Shown here: in pieces, positions 8,893 through 17,375 of the stretch
How positions within the stretch are numbered: position 1 is the first letter of the stretch
Layout: every line of letters starts with the position of its first letter
Assembly (NCBI RefSeq): GCF_003076275.1
Contig: NZ_CP029064.1
Coordinates: forward strand, 4,382,001 to 4,446,000
Direction: 5' to 3'
Length of the DNA stretch: 64,000 nucleotides
Source: Microbulbifer sp. A4B17
Lineage (GTDB): Bacteria; Pseudomonadota; Gammaproteobacteria; Pseudomonadales; Cellvibrionaceae
Notes under the pieces: generated by a model
Databases searched by the model: none
The model's input: the letters and a program-made list of their open reading frames with translations, nothing else
What the model was told of the DNA's origin: nothing
Made by a program: the position numbers and the translations under genes

Positions 8893-10287
8893 TTAACTCA
8901 TATCAATCACAGCCAGCGCTTCCGCCAGGGTTTTAACCGAGTGCATTTCCATTCCCTCGATATCGTTCTTAAGACGGTTGGCTGCAGGCACAATGGCTTT
9001 GCGAAAACCATGTTTGGCCGCCTCGCGCAAACGCTCCTGGCCCGAGGGCACCGGGCGAATCTCGCCTGACAGCCCCACTTCCCCGAATACCACCAGATCC
9101 CGGGGCAGGACACGGTTGCGGAAACTGGACACCACCGCCAATAACAGTGTCAGATCGGCGCTGGTTTCCATCACCTTTACCCCGCCGACCACATTGATAA
9201 AGACATCCTGGTCCCCCACCAAGACCCCACCGTGGCGATGCAACACAGCGAGCAGCATGTTCAAGCGGTTCTGGTCGAGGCCCACCGCTACCCGGCGGGG
9301 GTTGCCGAGGCTGCTATCGTCCACCAGGGCCTGCAACTCTACTAACAGCGGCCGGGTGCCCTCCCACACCGAAGTCACCACAGAACCGGCTGCGATCTCC
9401 TCGGCCCTTTGCAGGAAAATGGCTGAGGGGTTGGATACCTCTTTCAAGCCCTGCTCTGTCATGGCAAACACGCCGAGTTCATTGACGGCCCCAAAGCGAT
9501 TTTTATGGGCCCGCAGTGTGCGGAAGCGGGAGTCGTGGGTGCCTTCGAGGAGAATGGAGCAGTCGATAATATGTTCCAGCACCTTGGGGCCCGCGAGACT
9601 GCCATCTTTGGTGACATGCCCCACCAGAATCAGCGCCGTGCCGGTCTGTTTGGCAAAGCGGGTCAGGTAGGCCGCACTCTCGCGCACCTGTGCCACAGAG
9701 CCCGGTGCCGATTGAACATCGCTCATGTGCATCACCTGGATCGAGTCCACTACCATAACCCGAGGATTCACTTCCTTGGCCGCCATGCAAATACGCTCCA
9801 CATCGGTTTCGCTGAGCAATTGCAGGGAATCCGTGGGCAGACCTAAGCGCTTAGCGCGCATAGCAACCTGCTGGAGAGATTCCTCGCCGGTGATATAAAG
9901 CGCCAGCATTGAAGTGGCGAGATGGCACAGGGTCTGAAGTAAAACGGTGGATTTACCGGCACCGGGATGGCCGCCGATCAATACAACGGAACCCGGCACC
10001 AGCCCGCCGCCCAATACCCGATCCAGTTCCGAGGCCGAAGTGGGAATACGCGGCAATTCACTGAGGTCGATTTCTGATAATTTTTGCACTTTGCCAGCAC
10101 CGGCGGAACCGGCGTAGCCACTTTGTGCATCAGTAAAATTCGCGGCGCGGCTGTCCTTGTGATCCGGCCCCAGACGTACTTCCGATAGGCTATTCCAAGT
10201 GCCACAAGCACTACACTGCCCTGCCCATTTGGTGTAGTCGGCGCCGCATTCATTACACACATAGGCAGTTTTACGTTTTGTGGCCAA
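8893..10287 (-). CDS. radA: DNA repair protein RadA
   Basis: RecA-like ATPase that processes recombination intermediates and drives branch migration, 464 residues (E. coli 460). In order: zinc finger with Cys11, 14, 25, 28 (CNECG and CSACG); Walker A GGHPGAGKST at 105-114; the RadA-specific KNRFG motif; and a C-terminal Lon-protease-like domain (from about residue 285) with SGEIRPV. The start is taken as TTG at 10287, giving MATKRKTAYVC with GGGAGA 6 bases upstream. A GTG at 10308 would add seven unconserved residues. It is transcribed away from the pseudoazurin gene. Confidence 0.96.
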   Translation of the reverse strand: MATKRKTAYVCNECGADYTKWAGQCSACGTWNSLSEVRLGPDHKDSRAANFTDAQSGYAGSAGAGKVQKLSEIDLSELPRIPTSASELDRVLGGGLVPGSVVLIGGHPGAGKSTVLLQTLCHLATSMLALYITGEESLQQVAMRAKRLGLPTDSLQLLSETDVERICMAAKEVNPRVMVVDSIQVMHMSDVQSAPGSVAQVRESAAYLTRFAKQTGTALILVGHVTKDGSLAGPKVLEHIIDCSILLEGTHDSRFRTLRAHKNRFGAVNELGVFAMTEQGLKEVSNPSAIFLQRAEEIAAGSVVTSVWEGTRPLLVELQALVDDSSLGNPRRVAVGLDQNRLNMLLAVLHRHGGVLVGDQDVFINVVGGVKVMETSADLTLLLAVVSSFRNRVLPRDLVVFGEVGLSGEIRPVPSGQERLREAAKHGFRKAIVPAANRLKNDIEGMEMHSVKTLAEALAVIDMS

Positions 10288-10436
10288 GACACTCTCCCGA
10301 AAAGTCACAGAATTTAACGGCGCACAGTTTACCCCTTATCCGGCCGAGGCGGGTGGTGCTCAGCGGTCAAAAATGACTCTCCTACACTGATCCCTTCTAT
10401 TGGCATCTTCTCCTTCTAATTGGTCTATCTGCGCGA

Positions 10437-10450
10437 TTGATCTAGATCAA
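10437..10450. promoter_or_regulatory. FNR/ANR-type binding site
   Basis: TTGATCTAGATCAA is a perfect copy of the FNR/ANR/DNR consensus TTGAT-N4-ATCAA. It lies 98 bases upstream of the pseudoazurin start, a usual distance for activation by an oxygen- or NO-sensing CRP-family regulator. Pseudoazurin is an electron donor in denitrification, so anaerobic control is logical. No such regulator is encoded in the window. Confidence 0.75.
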
Positions 10451-10548
10451 TTCACCCAGCCCCCTCCGAGATAACATCCGCCGCTGCCTCTACCCACTAA
10501 TGGGGAGGCGCTGAACAACACTGACTAACCATCGAACAGGAAGTAAGT

Positions 10549-10992
10549 ATGTCGTCTATTACTCTTCGCGGCGCGATCCTGGCGCTCGCCATGGCCTCGA
10601 CCTCCGCCCTGGCTGCGGATCACGAAGTTAAGATGCTGAACCAGGGCAAGGAAGGCATGATGACTTTTGAACCGGCATTTCTCGCGGTAGCACCGGGCGA
10701 TTCTGTCACCTTCCTGCCCACTGATGCCGCCCACAACACTCACTCAGTTTTGTCCCCTGCCGAGGGCGCTACCTGGAATGGCAGCATGGGAGAAAAGGTG
10801 ACTGTCACCTTGAACCAGGAAGGTGTCTACGTATACCAGTGCGACCCACATCTGCCACTGGGTATGGTTGGGGTAATTCAGGTAGGTAAGGCAACCAACT
10901 TGGAAGAAGCCAAGAAGCATGCCGAAGGCATGAATGCCGGTATTGCTATGAATAAGGAGAGGCTCACTCAATACCTCGGCCAAGTCCAATAA
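10549..10992 (+). CDS. Pseudoazurin (type 1 blue copper protein)
   Basis: Periplasmic electron carrier of 147 residues with a signal peptide (cleavage near ALAAD, residue 23). Ligands match the pseudoazurin pattern: His62 in AHN, then Cys98, His101 and Met106 in CDPHLPLGM, the C-X2-H-X4-M loop. Pseudoazurin passes electrons from the cytochrome chain to copper nitrite reductase or N2O reductase, though neither gene is in this window. The tail after residue 113 is helical and charged, as in the family. A perfect FNR/ANR-type site lies upstream. The next gene starts 13 bases after the stop, indicating an operon. Confidence 0.93.
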   Translation: MSSITLRGAILALAMASTSALAADHEVKMLNQGKEGMMTFEPAFLAVAPGDSVTFLPTDAAHNTHSVLSPAEGATWNGSMGEKVTVTLNQEGVYVYQCDPHLPLGMVGVIQVGKATNLEEAKKHAEGMNAGIAMNKERLTQYLGQVQ

Positions 10993-11005
10993 GGGGAGTC
11001 GCGGC

Positions 11006-11803
11006 GTGGACATCCTATTTGAAAAAGGTCACCACCTGGTTGCGCGGTTCGGCGATTTGGTCAAAGAGCAGAATGGCAGCGATGGGGTACAGGCCAATCA
11101 ATTTGTTATTCGCCGCGGCACCAAAGGGGCGCTTATCGATCCCGGCGGCGATCTGACCTACACACACCTCACCATTGAGCTCAGCCGCCATTTGAACCTG
11201 AGTGAACTGGACCTGATCCTGGCCTCTCATCAGGATCCAGATATTATCGCCTCGCTGCCGCGCTGGATGCTGCATTCGCGCTGTAAGGTAGCGGTGTCGA
11301 AACTGTGGTCGCGGTTTTTGCCACACCTCGTTTCTGGCTTTGTCGCCTCGCGTGCCGGTGCTGAGCGCTGGCAGGAACGCATCATGCCTCTGGATGATAA
11401 GGGAGAGATTATCCCCTTCAGCGACAGTGAGATCTGGGCGCTGCCAGCGCACTTTATGCACTCCTGTGGCAACTTCAGTTTTTATGACCCGGTCAGCCGC
11501 ATATTATTTTCCGGCGATATCGGTGCCTCCCTCGGTGGTGAGGAGGGCGAAGTCAAAGATTTCGACGAGCACCTGCCGTCGATGGAAGGGTTCCACCGCC
11601 GCTATATGGGCGGGAACTGGACCTGCCGTCTCTGGGCCAAGATGATTCGGGAACTCAACCCCGCAATGATTGTGCCCCAGCACGGCGGTTACTTTGCCTC
11701 AGGCGATGTCAAAGAGCGCTTCCTGGGCTGGCTCGAGCGCCTCGAATGTGGGCCGGACCTGTTGCGACACCAGGACTTCCGCCTACCCCTGGGCCGCTCT
11801 TAA
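11006..11803 (+). CDS. MBL-fold di-iron oxygen-binding-type protein (ODP)
   Basis: Metallo-beta-lactamase-fold protein of 265 residues resembling the di-iron domain of flavodiiron proteins but lacking flavodoxin and rubredoxin domains. The metal motif is HQDPD (His75, Asp77, Asp79), followed by PAHFMHS, FSGDIG and PQHGGY, the remaining metal-binding loops. The flavodiiron HxExDH motif is altered: Asp replaces Glu and the last His is absent. Stand-alone relatives bind O2 or NO at the di-iron centre. Start is GTG at 11006 with AAGGGGAG ending 7 bases upstream, right behind pseudoazurin. Sharing an FNR/ANR-controlled transcript suggests O2 or NO handling at low oxygen. Confidence 0.85.
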   Translation: MDILFEKGHHLVARFGDLVKEQNGSDGVQANQFVIRRGTKGALIDPGGDLTYTHLTIELSRHLNLSELDLILASHQDPDIIASLPRWMLHSRCKVAVSKLWSRFLPHLVSGFVASRAGAERWQERIMPLDDKGEIIPFSDSEIWALPAHFMHSCGNFSFYDPVSRILFSGDIGASLGGEEGEVKDFDEHLPSMEGFHRRYMGGNWTCRLWAKMIRELNPAMIVPQHGGYFASGDVKERFLGWLERLECGPDLLRHQDFRLPLGRS

Positions 11804-11841
11804 TCCACCATCCCGCAAGCGGGAAAGTTGCACCGGCAGAG

Positions 11842-11873
11842 GCCAGCCCATACACTGCGGGCTGGCTTGTTTT
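11842..11873 (+). terminator. Terminator-like hairpin after the ODP gene
   Basis: GCCAGCCC / GGGCTGGC stem (8 bp, 9-base loop) followed by TTGTTTTC, 38 bases after the stop. It probably ends the pseudoazurin-ODP transcript. Confidence 0.65.
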
Positions 11874-11885
11874 CTGAATACCGCC

Positions 11886-12233
11886 ATGCACACCGGGATC
11901 TTCCGCCTATTTTTGCTCATACTGTTACTGGCCTTCGGCGGCCAGGCAGTAGCGTCATCCTGTGCGGAAACACACGAATCCCCAGCGGCATCCATCGCCG
12001 CAGAAGAAAAAACCCACTGCGACGGGGCAACCCTTGAGAACTGCAGCGATAGCCATCCCTCCAGTTGCACCGCTGAGTGCAACTGTTGTGCAGGGCCAGG
12101 CACCAGCTCTGCAGTAAACACTCAATATAAAATCCTTGTATACAACCGCAATCTACTTGTAACAGCCTACCGGGAATTTAATTCCTCTCCAGATCCGGAA
12201 ATGGCACTGCGCCCACCCATATTCCGCACTTAA
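11886..12233 (+). CDS. Cys-rich secreted protein of the copper block, unrecognised
   Basis: Predicted exported protein of 115 residues: hydrophobic signal peptide (MHTGIFRLFLLILLLAFGG), then a cysteine-rich core with ASSCAE, HCDG, ENCSD, SSCTAECNCCAG. A dense Cys cluster after a signal peptide, directly ahead of a DUF411 lipoprotein and CopA/CopB-like genes, suggests periplasmic metal binding, but no family is recognised. Start ATG at 11886 is chosen because it opens the signal peptide; an upstream extension to 11670 would overlap the ODP gene and the terminator. An 18-bp palindrome lies just after its stop. Confidence 0.65.
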   Translation: MHTGIFRLFLLILLLAFGGQAVASSCAETHESPAASIAAEEKTHCDGATLENCSDSHPSSCTAECNCCAGPGTSSAVNTQYKILVYNRNLLVTAYREFNSSPDPEMALRPPIFRT

Positions 12234-12240
12234 TGGGCCC

Positions 12241-12258
12241 CGTATGCCTAGGCATACG
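12241..12258. promoter_or_regulatory. Perfect 18-bp palindrome, possible operator
   Basis: CGTATGCCTAGGCATACG is its own reverse complement. It lies 8 bases after the Cys-rich gene and about 84 bases before the DUF411 start, fitting an operator of a metal-responsive dimeric regulator, or a hairpin between two parts of the operon. The site type is not recognised. Confidence 0.4.
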
Positions 12259-12341
12259 CGTACTCCCCAGTTTTACTCCAAATATTTTTTATAAATACCC
12301 GCACACCTATGTGCGCCCTAAATCTCATCACCGGAGTTCAT

Positions 12342-12830
12342 ATGAACCGTTCAATTTTGATCGCTATTGCTGCGCTACTCACAACCCTGGCATTAAGCGC
12401 CTGTGCCGAATCTCCAGACCCCCAAAAGGAATCTGTGAGCCTGACCACTTATAAATCCGCCACCTGCGGCTGCTGCAAAATTTGGGTTGAGCATGCCCAA
12501 CAAAGTGGCTTTGACGTCGTAGCAAAGGATGTCGAAGATCTTAACGGCGTAAAAAAGCAGCACCATATCTCTCCGCGCTACCAATCCTGCCACACCACAG
12601 TGTCAGAACAGGGCTATGTTTTTGAAGGGCATGTACCGGCAAAGCTGATACAGCGTTTCTTGCAAAATCCACCGCAAAATGCCATTGGCCTCGCAGTGCC
12701 AGGTATGCCCCTGGGCAGCCCCGGCATGGAAGTGGGCGACCGTTTTACGCCCTACCAGGTAATGCTGCTTAACAAAAACGGCAGCAGCGAAATTTACGCC
12801 GAAATCAATACGGCACAAGAGCAGTTTTAA
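12342..12830 (+). CDS. DUF411 metal-binding lipoprotein
   Basis: DUF411 protein of 162 residues. The lipobox LSAC gives a lipidated Cys21, so it should be membrane-anchored in the periplasm. The DUF411 signature TCGCCKIW (Cys42, 44, 45) is a likely copper(I) or silver site; two more features, SCHTT and the VPGMPLGSPGM methionine stretch, are typical. DUF411 genes usually sit in copper-resistance clusters, as here. Start ATG at 12342 has CCGGAG 5 bases upstream; an ATG-like start at 12309 would spoil the signal peptide. The next gene follows after 11 bases, consistent with an operon. Confidence 0.9.
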   Translation: MNRSILIAIAALLTTLALSACAESPDPQKESVSLTTYKSATCGCCKIWVEHAQQSGFDVVAKDVEDLNGVKKQHHISPRYQSCHTTVSEQGYVFEGHVPAKLIQRFLQNPPQNAIGLAVPGMPLGSPGMEVGDRFTPYQVMLLNKNGSSEIYAEINTAQEQF

Positions 12831-12841
12831 AAGGGACGTCG

Positions 12842-14632
12842 ATGACAGAGAGCTTCCGCACCGACGCCGTATCGAGGCGTACTTTCGTCACAGGTCTTGG
12901 AGCGGGAGCCCTGCTGCTGGGGTTACCCCACAGTTCGCACCCAAACTCGCCAACAGCATCGACAACAACCCTGCGCGGTAACCACTTTGATCTATCCATC
13001 GGTTACCGCCAGGTAAATCTTACCGGGCGCGAACGACAAGCCCTTACCATTAATGGCAGTCTACCGGGCCCCATTTTGCGCTGGCGGGAAGGGGAAACTG
13101 TCACCCTGAATGTCCATAACCAATTACCCGACAAATCCTCCCTACACTGGCACGGTGTTAGGGTACCCAGCGATATGGACGGCGAACCGGGGCTGAGCTT
13201 TAGCGGCATTCAACCTCGGAAAATATTTCGCTACCGATTCCCAGTACGCCAAAGTGGTACTTATTGGTATCACAGCCAATCCGGATTTCAACAACAGCGG
13301 GGGCTAATTGGAGCAATAGTCATTGATCCGATATCTCCAGAACCATTTTCTTACGAGCGGGATTATGTTGTTGTCCTATCCGATTGGAGCGATGAATCTC
13401 CCCAAACTATTTATACCCATCTAAAAAAAGACCCGGACTACTACAACCGGCAACAGCGCACGGCTACAGATTTATGGCGTGAAGTGCGTACAAAAGGTGT
13501 CGCACGAACCTGGCGGGACCGGCACCAATGGAACTGGAAACAACTTTCTGACCGCAATATCTCCCAGGTCACAGGCGAGACTTACACCTACCTGATTAAC
13601 GGGCATACACCCGATACCAATTGGACTGCATTATTTAAACCTGGTGAGAGGGTTCGCCTGCGATTAATTAACGCAGCTTCGATGACCTTATTCGACCTGC
13701 GTATCCCCGGCCTGAAAATGAAGGTGGTGGCGGCCGATGGACAAAATGTCGAGCCCACTAGCGTCGATGAAATTCGCATTGGCAACGGTGAAACCTATGA
13801 CGTAATTGTCGAGCCAGAGAGCGAGCTGGCCTACAGTATATTTGCGCAGTCCATGGACCGCAGTGGCTATGCGCGAGGCACTCTGACAAGTGATATACGT
13901 CTGAGCGCAGAAATTCCCGCGATGGATCACCGCCCAGTGCTCACTCTGCAAGATCTGGGACTGGCGAGAAAAGCCGAGGAGACAAACACTCACTTTAAAA
14001 CCGCCCAGACTGCTCACACCGAAAAACATTCCGACTTGCCCGATGCAACTGAGGGGGGATGGTTTTACGGAAACCTTGCCGCCGCAGGACTCGGTAGTAA
14101 TAGCCCTATCATTCACCAGCCAAGTGAATCCAGCTTCAGGGTGGATCATCGCGCGCTGACGCCAGGAAACGGAATCGCCGACCCCGGTGTAGGACTCAGA
14201 CACCACAAGCATCGCTATAACCGCCGTGTACTGACATACAGCGATTTGCGCAGCAGTAAACCTACCCAGGATCAACGGGAGCCACAGCGGGAATTACAAT
14301 TGCACCTGACCGGCAATTATGAGCGCTATCTCTGGTCAATAAATGGTGAAAAATTTCGCGATGCCAGCCCATTCTTATTTCGGCACCAGGAGCGCCTGCG
14401 TATTACCCTGGTCAATGACACCACGCTTCCCCAGCCCATGCACTTACACGGTTTTTGGAGTGAGCTGGAAACCGGTGACGGAGAGTATTTACCTCGCAAG
14501 CACACGGTGATCGCGCAACCCGGATCAAGCATCAGTTACTTGGTCAGCGCCGACACCTATGGACGCTGGGCTCTACACAGTCAAATGCTTTACCAAAGGC
14601 CCGGTATGTATCGGGAGGTGCGCATTGTTTAA
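12842..14632 (+). CDS. CopA-type multicopper oxidase homologue lacking most copper ligands
   Basis: Tat-exported periplasmic protein of 596 residues (SRRTFVTG at 11-18) with the three-cupredoxin layout of CopA/PcoA. Motif 1 is intact (LHWHG, His102, 104), but motif 2 reads WYHSQ (Gln146 for His), motif 3 QPMHLHG (Gln531 for the type 1 His), and motif 4 HSQMLYQRPGM, where family members have HCHLLYH. So type 1 Cys580 is Ser, its His585 is Gln, and two type 3 His are Gln, while both type 2 His (102, 534) remain. Electron transfer from a type 1 site should be impossible. The Met-rich copper-binding stretch of CopA is also missing. It may act as a copper binder or scaffold. RBS AGGGA. Confidence 0.88.
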   Translation: MTESFRTDAVSRRTFVTGLGAGALLLGLPHSSHPNSPTASTTTLRGNHFDLSIGYRQVNLTGRERQALTINGSLPGPILRWREGETVTLNVHNQLPDKSSLHWHGVRVPSDMDGEPGLSFSGIQPRKIFRYRFPVRQSGTYWYHSQSGFQQQRGLIGAIVIDPISPEPFSYERDYVVVLSDWSDESPQTIYTHLKKDPDYYNRQQRTATDLWREVRTKGVARTWRDRHQWNWKQLSDRNISQVTGETYTYLINGHTPDTNWTALFKPGERVRLRLINAASMTLFDLRIPGLKMKVVAADGQNVEPTSVDEIRIGNGETYDVIVEPESELAYSIFAQSMDRSGYARGTLTSDIRLSAEIPAMDHRPVLTLQDLGLARKAEETNTHFKTAQTAHTEKHSDLPDATEGGWFYGNLAAAGLGSNSPIIHQPSESSFRVDHRALTPGNGIADPGVGLRHHKHRYNRRVLTYSDLRSSKPTQDQREPQRELQLHLTGNYERYLWSINGEKFRDASPFLFRHQERLRITLVNDTTLPQPMHLHGFWSELETGDGEYLPRKHTVIAQPGSSISYLVSADTYGRWALHSQMLYQRPGMYREVRIV

Positions 14633-15371
14633 GAATGTAGCAGGGATAACAGCAACACTATGGATACTTGCTGCCCAGACCAGCTATGGGCAGGCAGACT
14701 CTCAGCATCAACGCCACAGCTACCAGTCCTCTGACGAGGATAACGAAGAAGAACCCATGGCTGAAGTCAGCCTCGACTATGTGGAGCTTCGAGGTGATAA
14801 CGGCGGAGAAATCGAGGGAGACTTCAGTTATGGCGGAGAGCAAAATAAGTTTGTTGCCGAAGTGGACTATGAGCGAAGCAGTGGGGAAATTGAAAAAAAT
14901 GAATTATGGGCGCTCTATAGCCGGGCAATTTCGGCAAACTGGAATTTCCTAATTGGAATTCGCCACGATTTTAATCTGGAGACTACCAGCAGGAATTGGG
15001 TTGCTGTGGGTATTACTGGAGAGTCTCCCTACAAATTTGAAATGGATGCAGTATTTTTCTATGGAGAACATGGCAGTACTGCATTCCGCCTGGAAGGTGA
15101 GTATGAAATAAAGTTGGCACAGGACTGGAACCTAGTCCCACGTATCGAGCTGAACTTTTTTGGACAGAACGATGAGGCCCGAGGTAGCGGCTCCGGCTTA
15201 TCGGAAGCGGAAGTCGGCCTTCGGCTCATGTATGAAGTCACCAGGAAATTTTCACCCTATATTGGCATCCACTATGAACGGGAAGTGGGCAATGCCGCTG
15301 ATTTCGCCCGTGAAGAAGGCGAGGATGTGGTCTCGACCGTATGGGTGCTGGGGTTTAGAGCTTGGTTTTGA
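14625..15371 (+). CDS. copB: CopB-like copper resistance outer membrane protein
   Basis: Predicted outer-membrane beta-barrel of 248 residues of the CopB/PcoB family, partner of CopA in copper tolerance. After a signal peptide (TLWILAAQTSYGQ) and a short acidic/His linker comes the barrel with family-like stretches such as LRGDNGGEIEGDFSYGG, WNFLIGIRHDF and YIGIHYEREVG, ending in aromatic WF as barrels do. It starts at TTG 14625, overlapping the multicopper gene by 8 bases, with GGGAGG 6 bases upstream, indicating coupled translation. It lacks the Met/His-rich N-terminal repeat seen in Pseudomonas CopB, matching the loss of the Met-rich region in its partner. Confidence 0.87.
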   Translation: MFKNVAGITATLWILAAQTSYGQADSQHQRHSYQSSDEDNEEEPMAEVSLDYVELRGDNGGEIEGDFSYGGEQNKFVAEVDYERSSGEIEKNELWALYSRAISANWNFLIGIRHDFNLETTSRNWVAVGITGESPYKFEMDAVFFYGEHGSTAFRLEGEYEIKLAQDWNLVPRIELNFFGQNDEARGSGSGLSEAEVGLRLMYEVTRKFSPYIGIHYEREVGNAADFAREEGEDVVSTVWVLGFRAWF

Positions 15372-15883
15372 TAAAAAAATTTTTGTATCCGTATCGAATG
15401 TACCACACGATATTTACTTCTATCGACTTTACCACTCCATCAATCTGCCATAACATTTAATAACACACAGAAAGTGACTGATATCAATTTTTATAAATAA
15501 TAAAGCCCAGCAAGGATATCGGTGATATAGTTTATTCATGAACAGTAAAAACTTCAGCTTTTCTTTTATTATTCATATCACGAGCTACCTAAAACTTATA
15601 GAGCTATCTTTCTATCACCGTATCAAAAATAAACCAGCTGCAAATACCTGTGGTAAAATCCATTGATTTAGGCACAAATAAAATAAAAGGATTTAGTTCG
15701 ACGTGAACAAACTAGCAACTACTGGCATACCAGTTAACACTTACGTACCAAACAAGTGGAATAAAGCGCCAGTTTTCAAAGATAATCACCCTTAAATTAA
15801 CCCTCTAATCGACTCAAATAAAAGTTCCACCCTAAAATAGATATAAATGGAAAACAACTTTAAACTAAAAAAGGATTCTACAT
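15372..15883. other. AT-rich gene-free stretch
   Basis: About 510 bases of low GC with no credible frame. It contains the promoter of the following orphan gene, whose weak AAAGGA lies 9 bases before its start. The composition drops sharply here, marking entry into accessory DNA. Confidence 0.5.
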
Positions 15884-16912
15884 GTGAAACAATTTAAACT
15901 TTTCTCTATTATTATTTTTTTCCTGACTTCAAGTTCCAGCTTTCTGATAGCAGAAGAGATAGAGCCTACCAAAGCAATGGATTTGAAAGAACCTCCAATG
16001 GTGATAATCCACGGGCCCATATCTATCCCGATTCTGGCTGATCCAGGAAACGTTGTTCCTGATCATCTAGAGGCATTTGGATTCTATCAATCAGGGTGGG
16101 AAAAAGAAGACATTCCTGATGCGGCAACATTATCAACCTTTGTTAATATAGACTACGGAGATGTTGATACATATTTGGAAGTTGCAAAAAATAGTGGCAC
16201 CAAAGTTTGGATCTCTCTTAGGTCAGTTTTCTTTAGTGGATACAATGATGGCTACATTAAATATGACAACTATTATGACAATTGGATGGAAGCCAAGGAA
16301 AAACTAAAACCCTACGAAGAGATCATCTATGCATTTGACCCTATTGATGAGCCATACCATCGCTCATACATGCCAAACAATGAATTAAAGGAGTATCTAG
16401 AAGAAATTGGGCTTTTGCTTAAAGCAGACTTTCCCAACGCACACAGGGCAATAACTTTTACAAAAGATACCGTGGGGGAAATGAAAGATGAATACAAATT
16501 TCCAACAAACTGCGACTTCTATCCTTTGTGCTACCCTCCACTACCACCTAGCAACTATGATTTATTTGGTGCAGACTACTACAAGCATATAAATTTTCAG
16601 TATGATGTAGTTGAAGATCTTATGTATGCAACACAGGATATGAATGTAAAATACTATATTATACCTCGCGCATTTAAAACCGACAGCCCAAGCTACAGCG
16701 TTATGACAGAGGAGCAGTTGATTCTTCGAGCCTGGGATGCTTATGATTATGCTACTAGCAATGAAGACATTATAGCCATATTCCCGTTCGTTTGGCGTGA
16801 AGCTGGGAACTCTGTTAATGAACCTTATACTTATTTTGGGGTTAAGACTCTTCCCTTATTAAGAAGTCAATACGAAATAATTGGAAAGGCAGTATCCATG
16901 TTTAGAAATTAA
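15884..16912 (+). CDS. Secreted protein, possible TIM-barrel glycoside hydrolase-like
   Basis: Exported protein of 342 residues (signal peptide to about residue 23, SSFLIAEE) from an AT-rich gene. I do not recognise the family. Alternating predicted strands and helices, an acidic motif FDPIDEPYHR (Asp155-Glu156 at a strand end), FGADYY and a later VWREAGNS resemble the active-site strands of TIM-barrel glycosidases, where Glu or Asp follow beta-strands 4 and 7. That is only a fold guess. Start is GTG at 15884, since the overlapping ATG at 15881 is followed at once by a stop. Isolated between divergent contexts and of different composition from its neighbours, it may be acquired. Confidence 0.65.
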   Translation: MKQFKLFSIIIFFLTSSSSFLIAEEIEPTKAMDLKEPPMVIIHGPISIPILADPGNVVPDHLEAFGFYQSGWEKEDIPDAATLSTFVNIDYGDVDTYLEVAKNSGTKVWISLRSVFFSGYNDGYIKYDNYYDNWMEAKEKLKPYEEIIYAFDPIDEPYHRSYMPNNELKEYLEEIGLLLKADFPNAHRAITFTKDTVGEMKDEYKFPTNCDFYPLCYPPLPPSNYDLFGADYYKHINFQYDVVEDLMYATQDMNVKYYIIPRAFKTDSPSYSVMTEEQLILRAWDAYDYATSNEDIIAIFPFVWREAGNSVNEPYTYFGVKTLPLLRSQYEIIGKAVSMFRN

Positions 16913-17375
16913 TAACTTATAAACATGGACCACCTTCTGAAATAGGCTTTTAGGGTTGCCAGTTTTTACAGGCGACCCAATTTATTTTACATCAGATTTT
17001 CCTCAACAGGAACCAAGACAACCTCAATATTTTATTTATCAATTTGAGCATCAACTTTAATTAATTGTATCGCGATATACTTTCTTCGAACGGACCAGAA
17101 ACACCAAAAGATACACTCACTCGCTTTCTACATAAACTCGAACCAGAGAGACGGACAACAACCGCTATTTCCAATTGTTGCTAATTTTAAAGATAGAGGA
17201 TCCAAATTCAACAGAATAATGACTATGGCTTACAGCCTACTTATACTGAAAAACAAATATAAAATAATAAAAATAGCTACTTTAATCCACAACAGAGCAT
17301 TCTAATAGAATTTCTGTATGGACAGCCCCAATACAAACAGTTCGGACTGCCCTTAAAGTTTTTTTAAGAGATTAC
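16913..17375. other. AT-rich gene-free stretch with terminator-like hairpin
   Basis: About 460 bases between convergent genes. GGGTTGCC / GGCGACCC (16953-16978, one G-U pair, 10-base loop) lies 40 bases after the orphan gene and probably ends it. The remainder is unremarkable. Confidence 0.5.
16953..16985 (+). terminator. Possible terminator of the orphan secreted gene
   Basis: 8-bp hairpin GGGTTGCC / GGCGACCC with a T-rich tail AATTTATTTT. Confidence 0.45.

Noticed and set aside
8978-9670. 230-codon frame antisense to radA
   Set aside because: Low-complexity shadow of radA.
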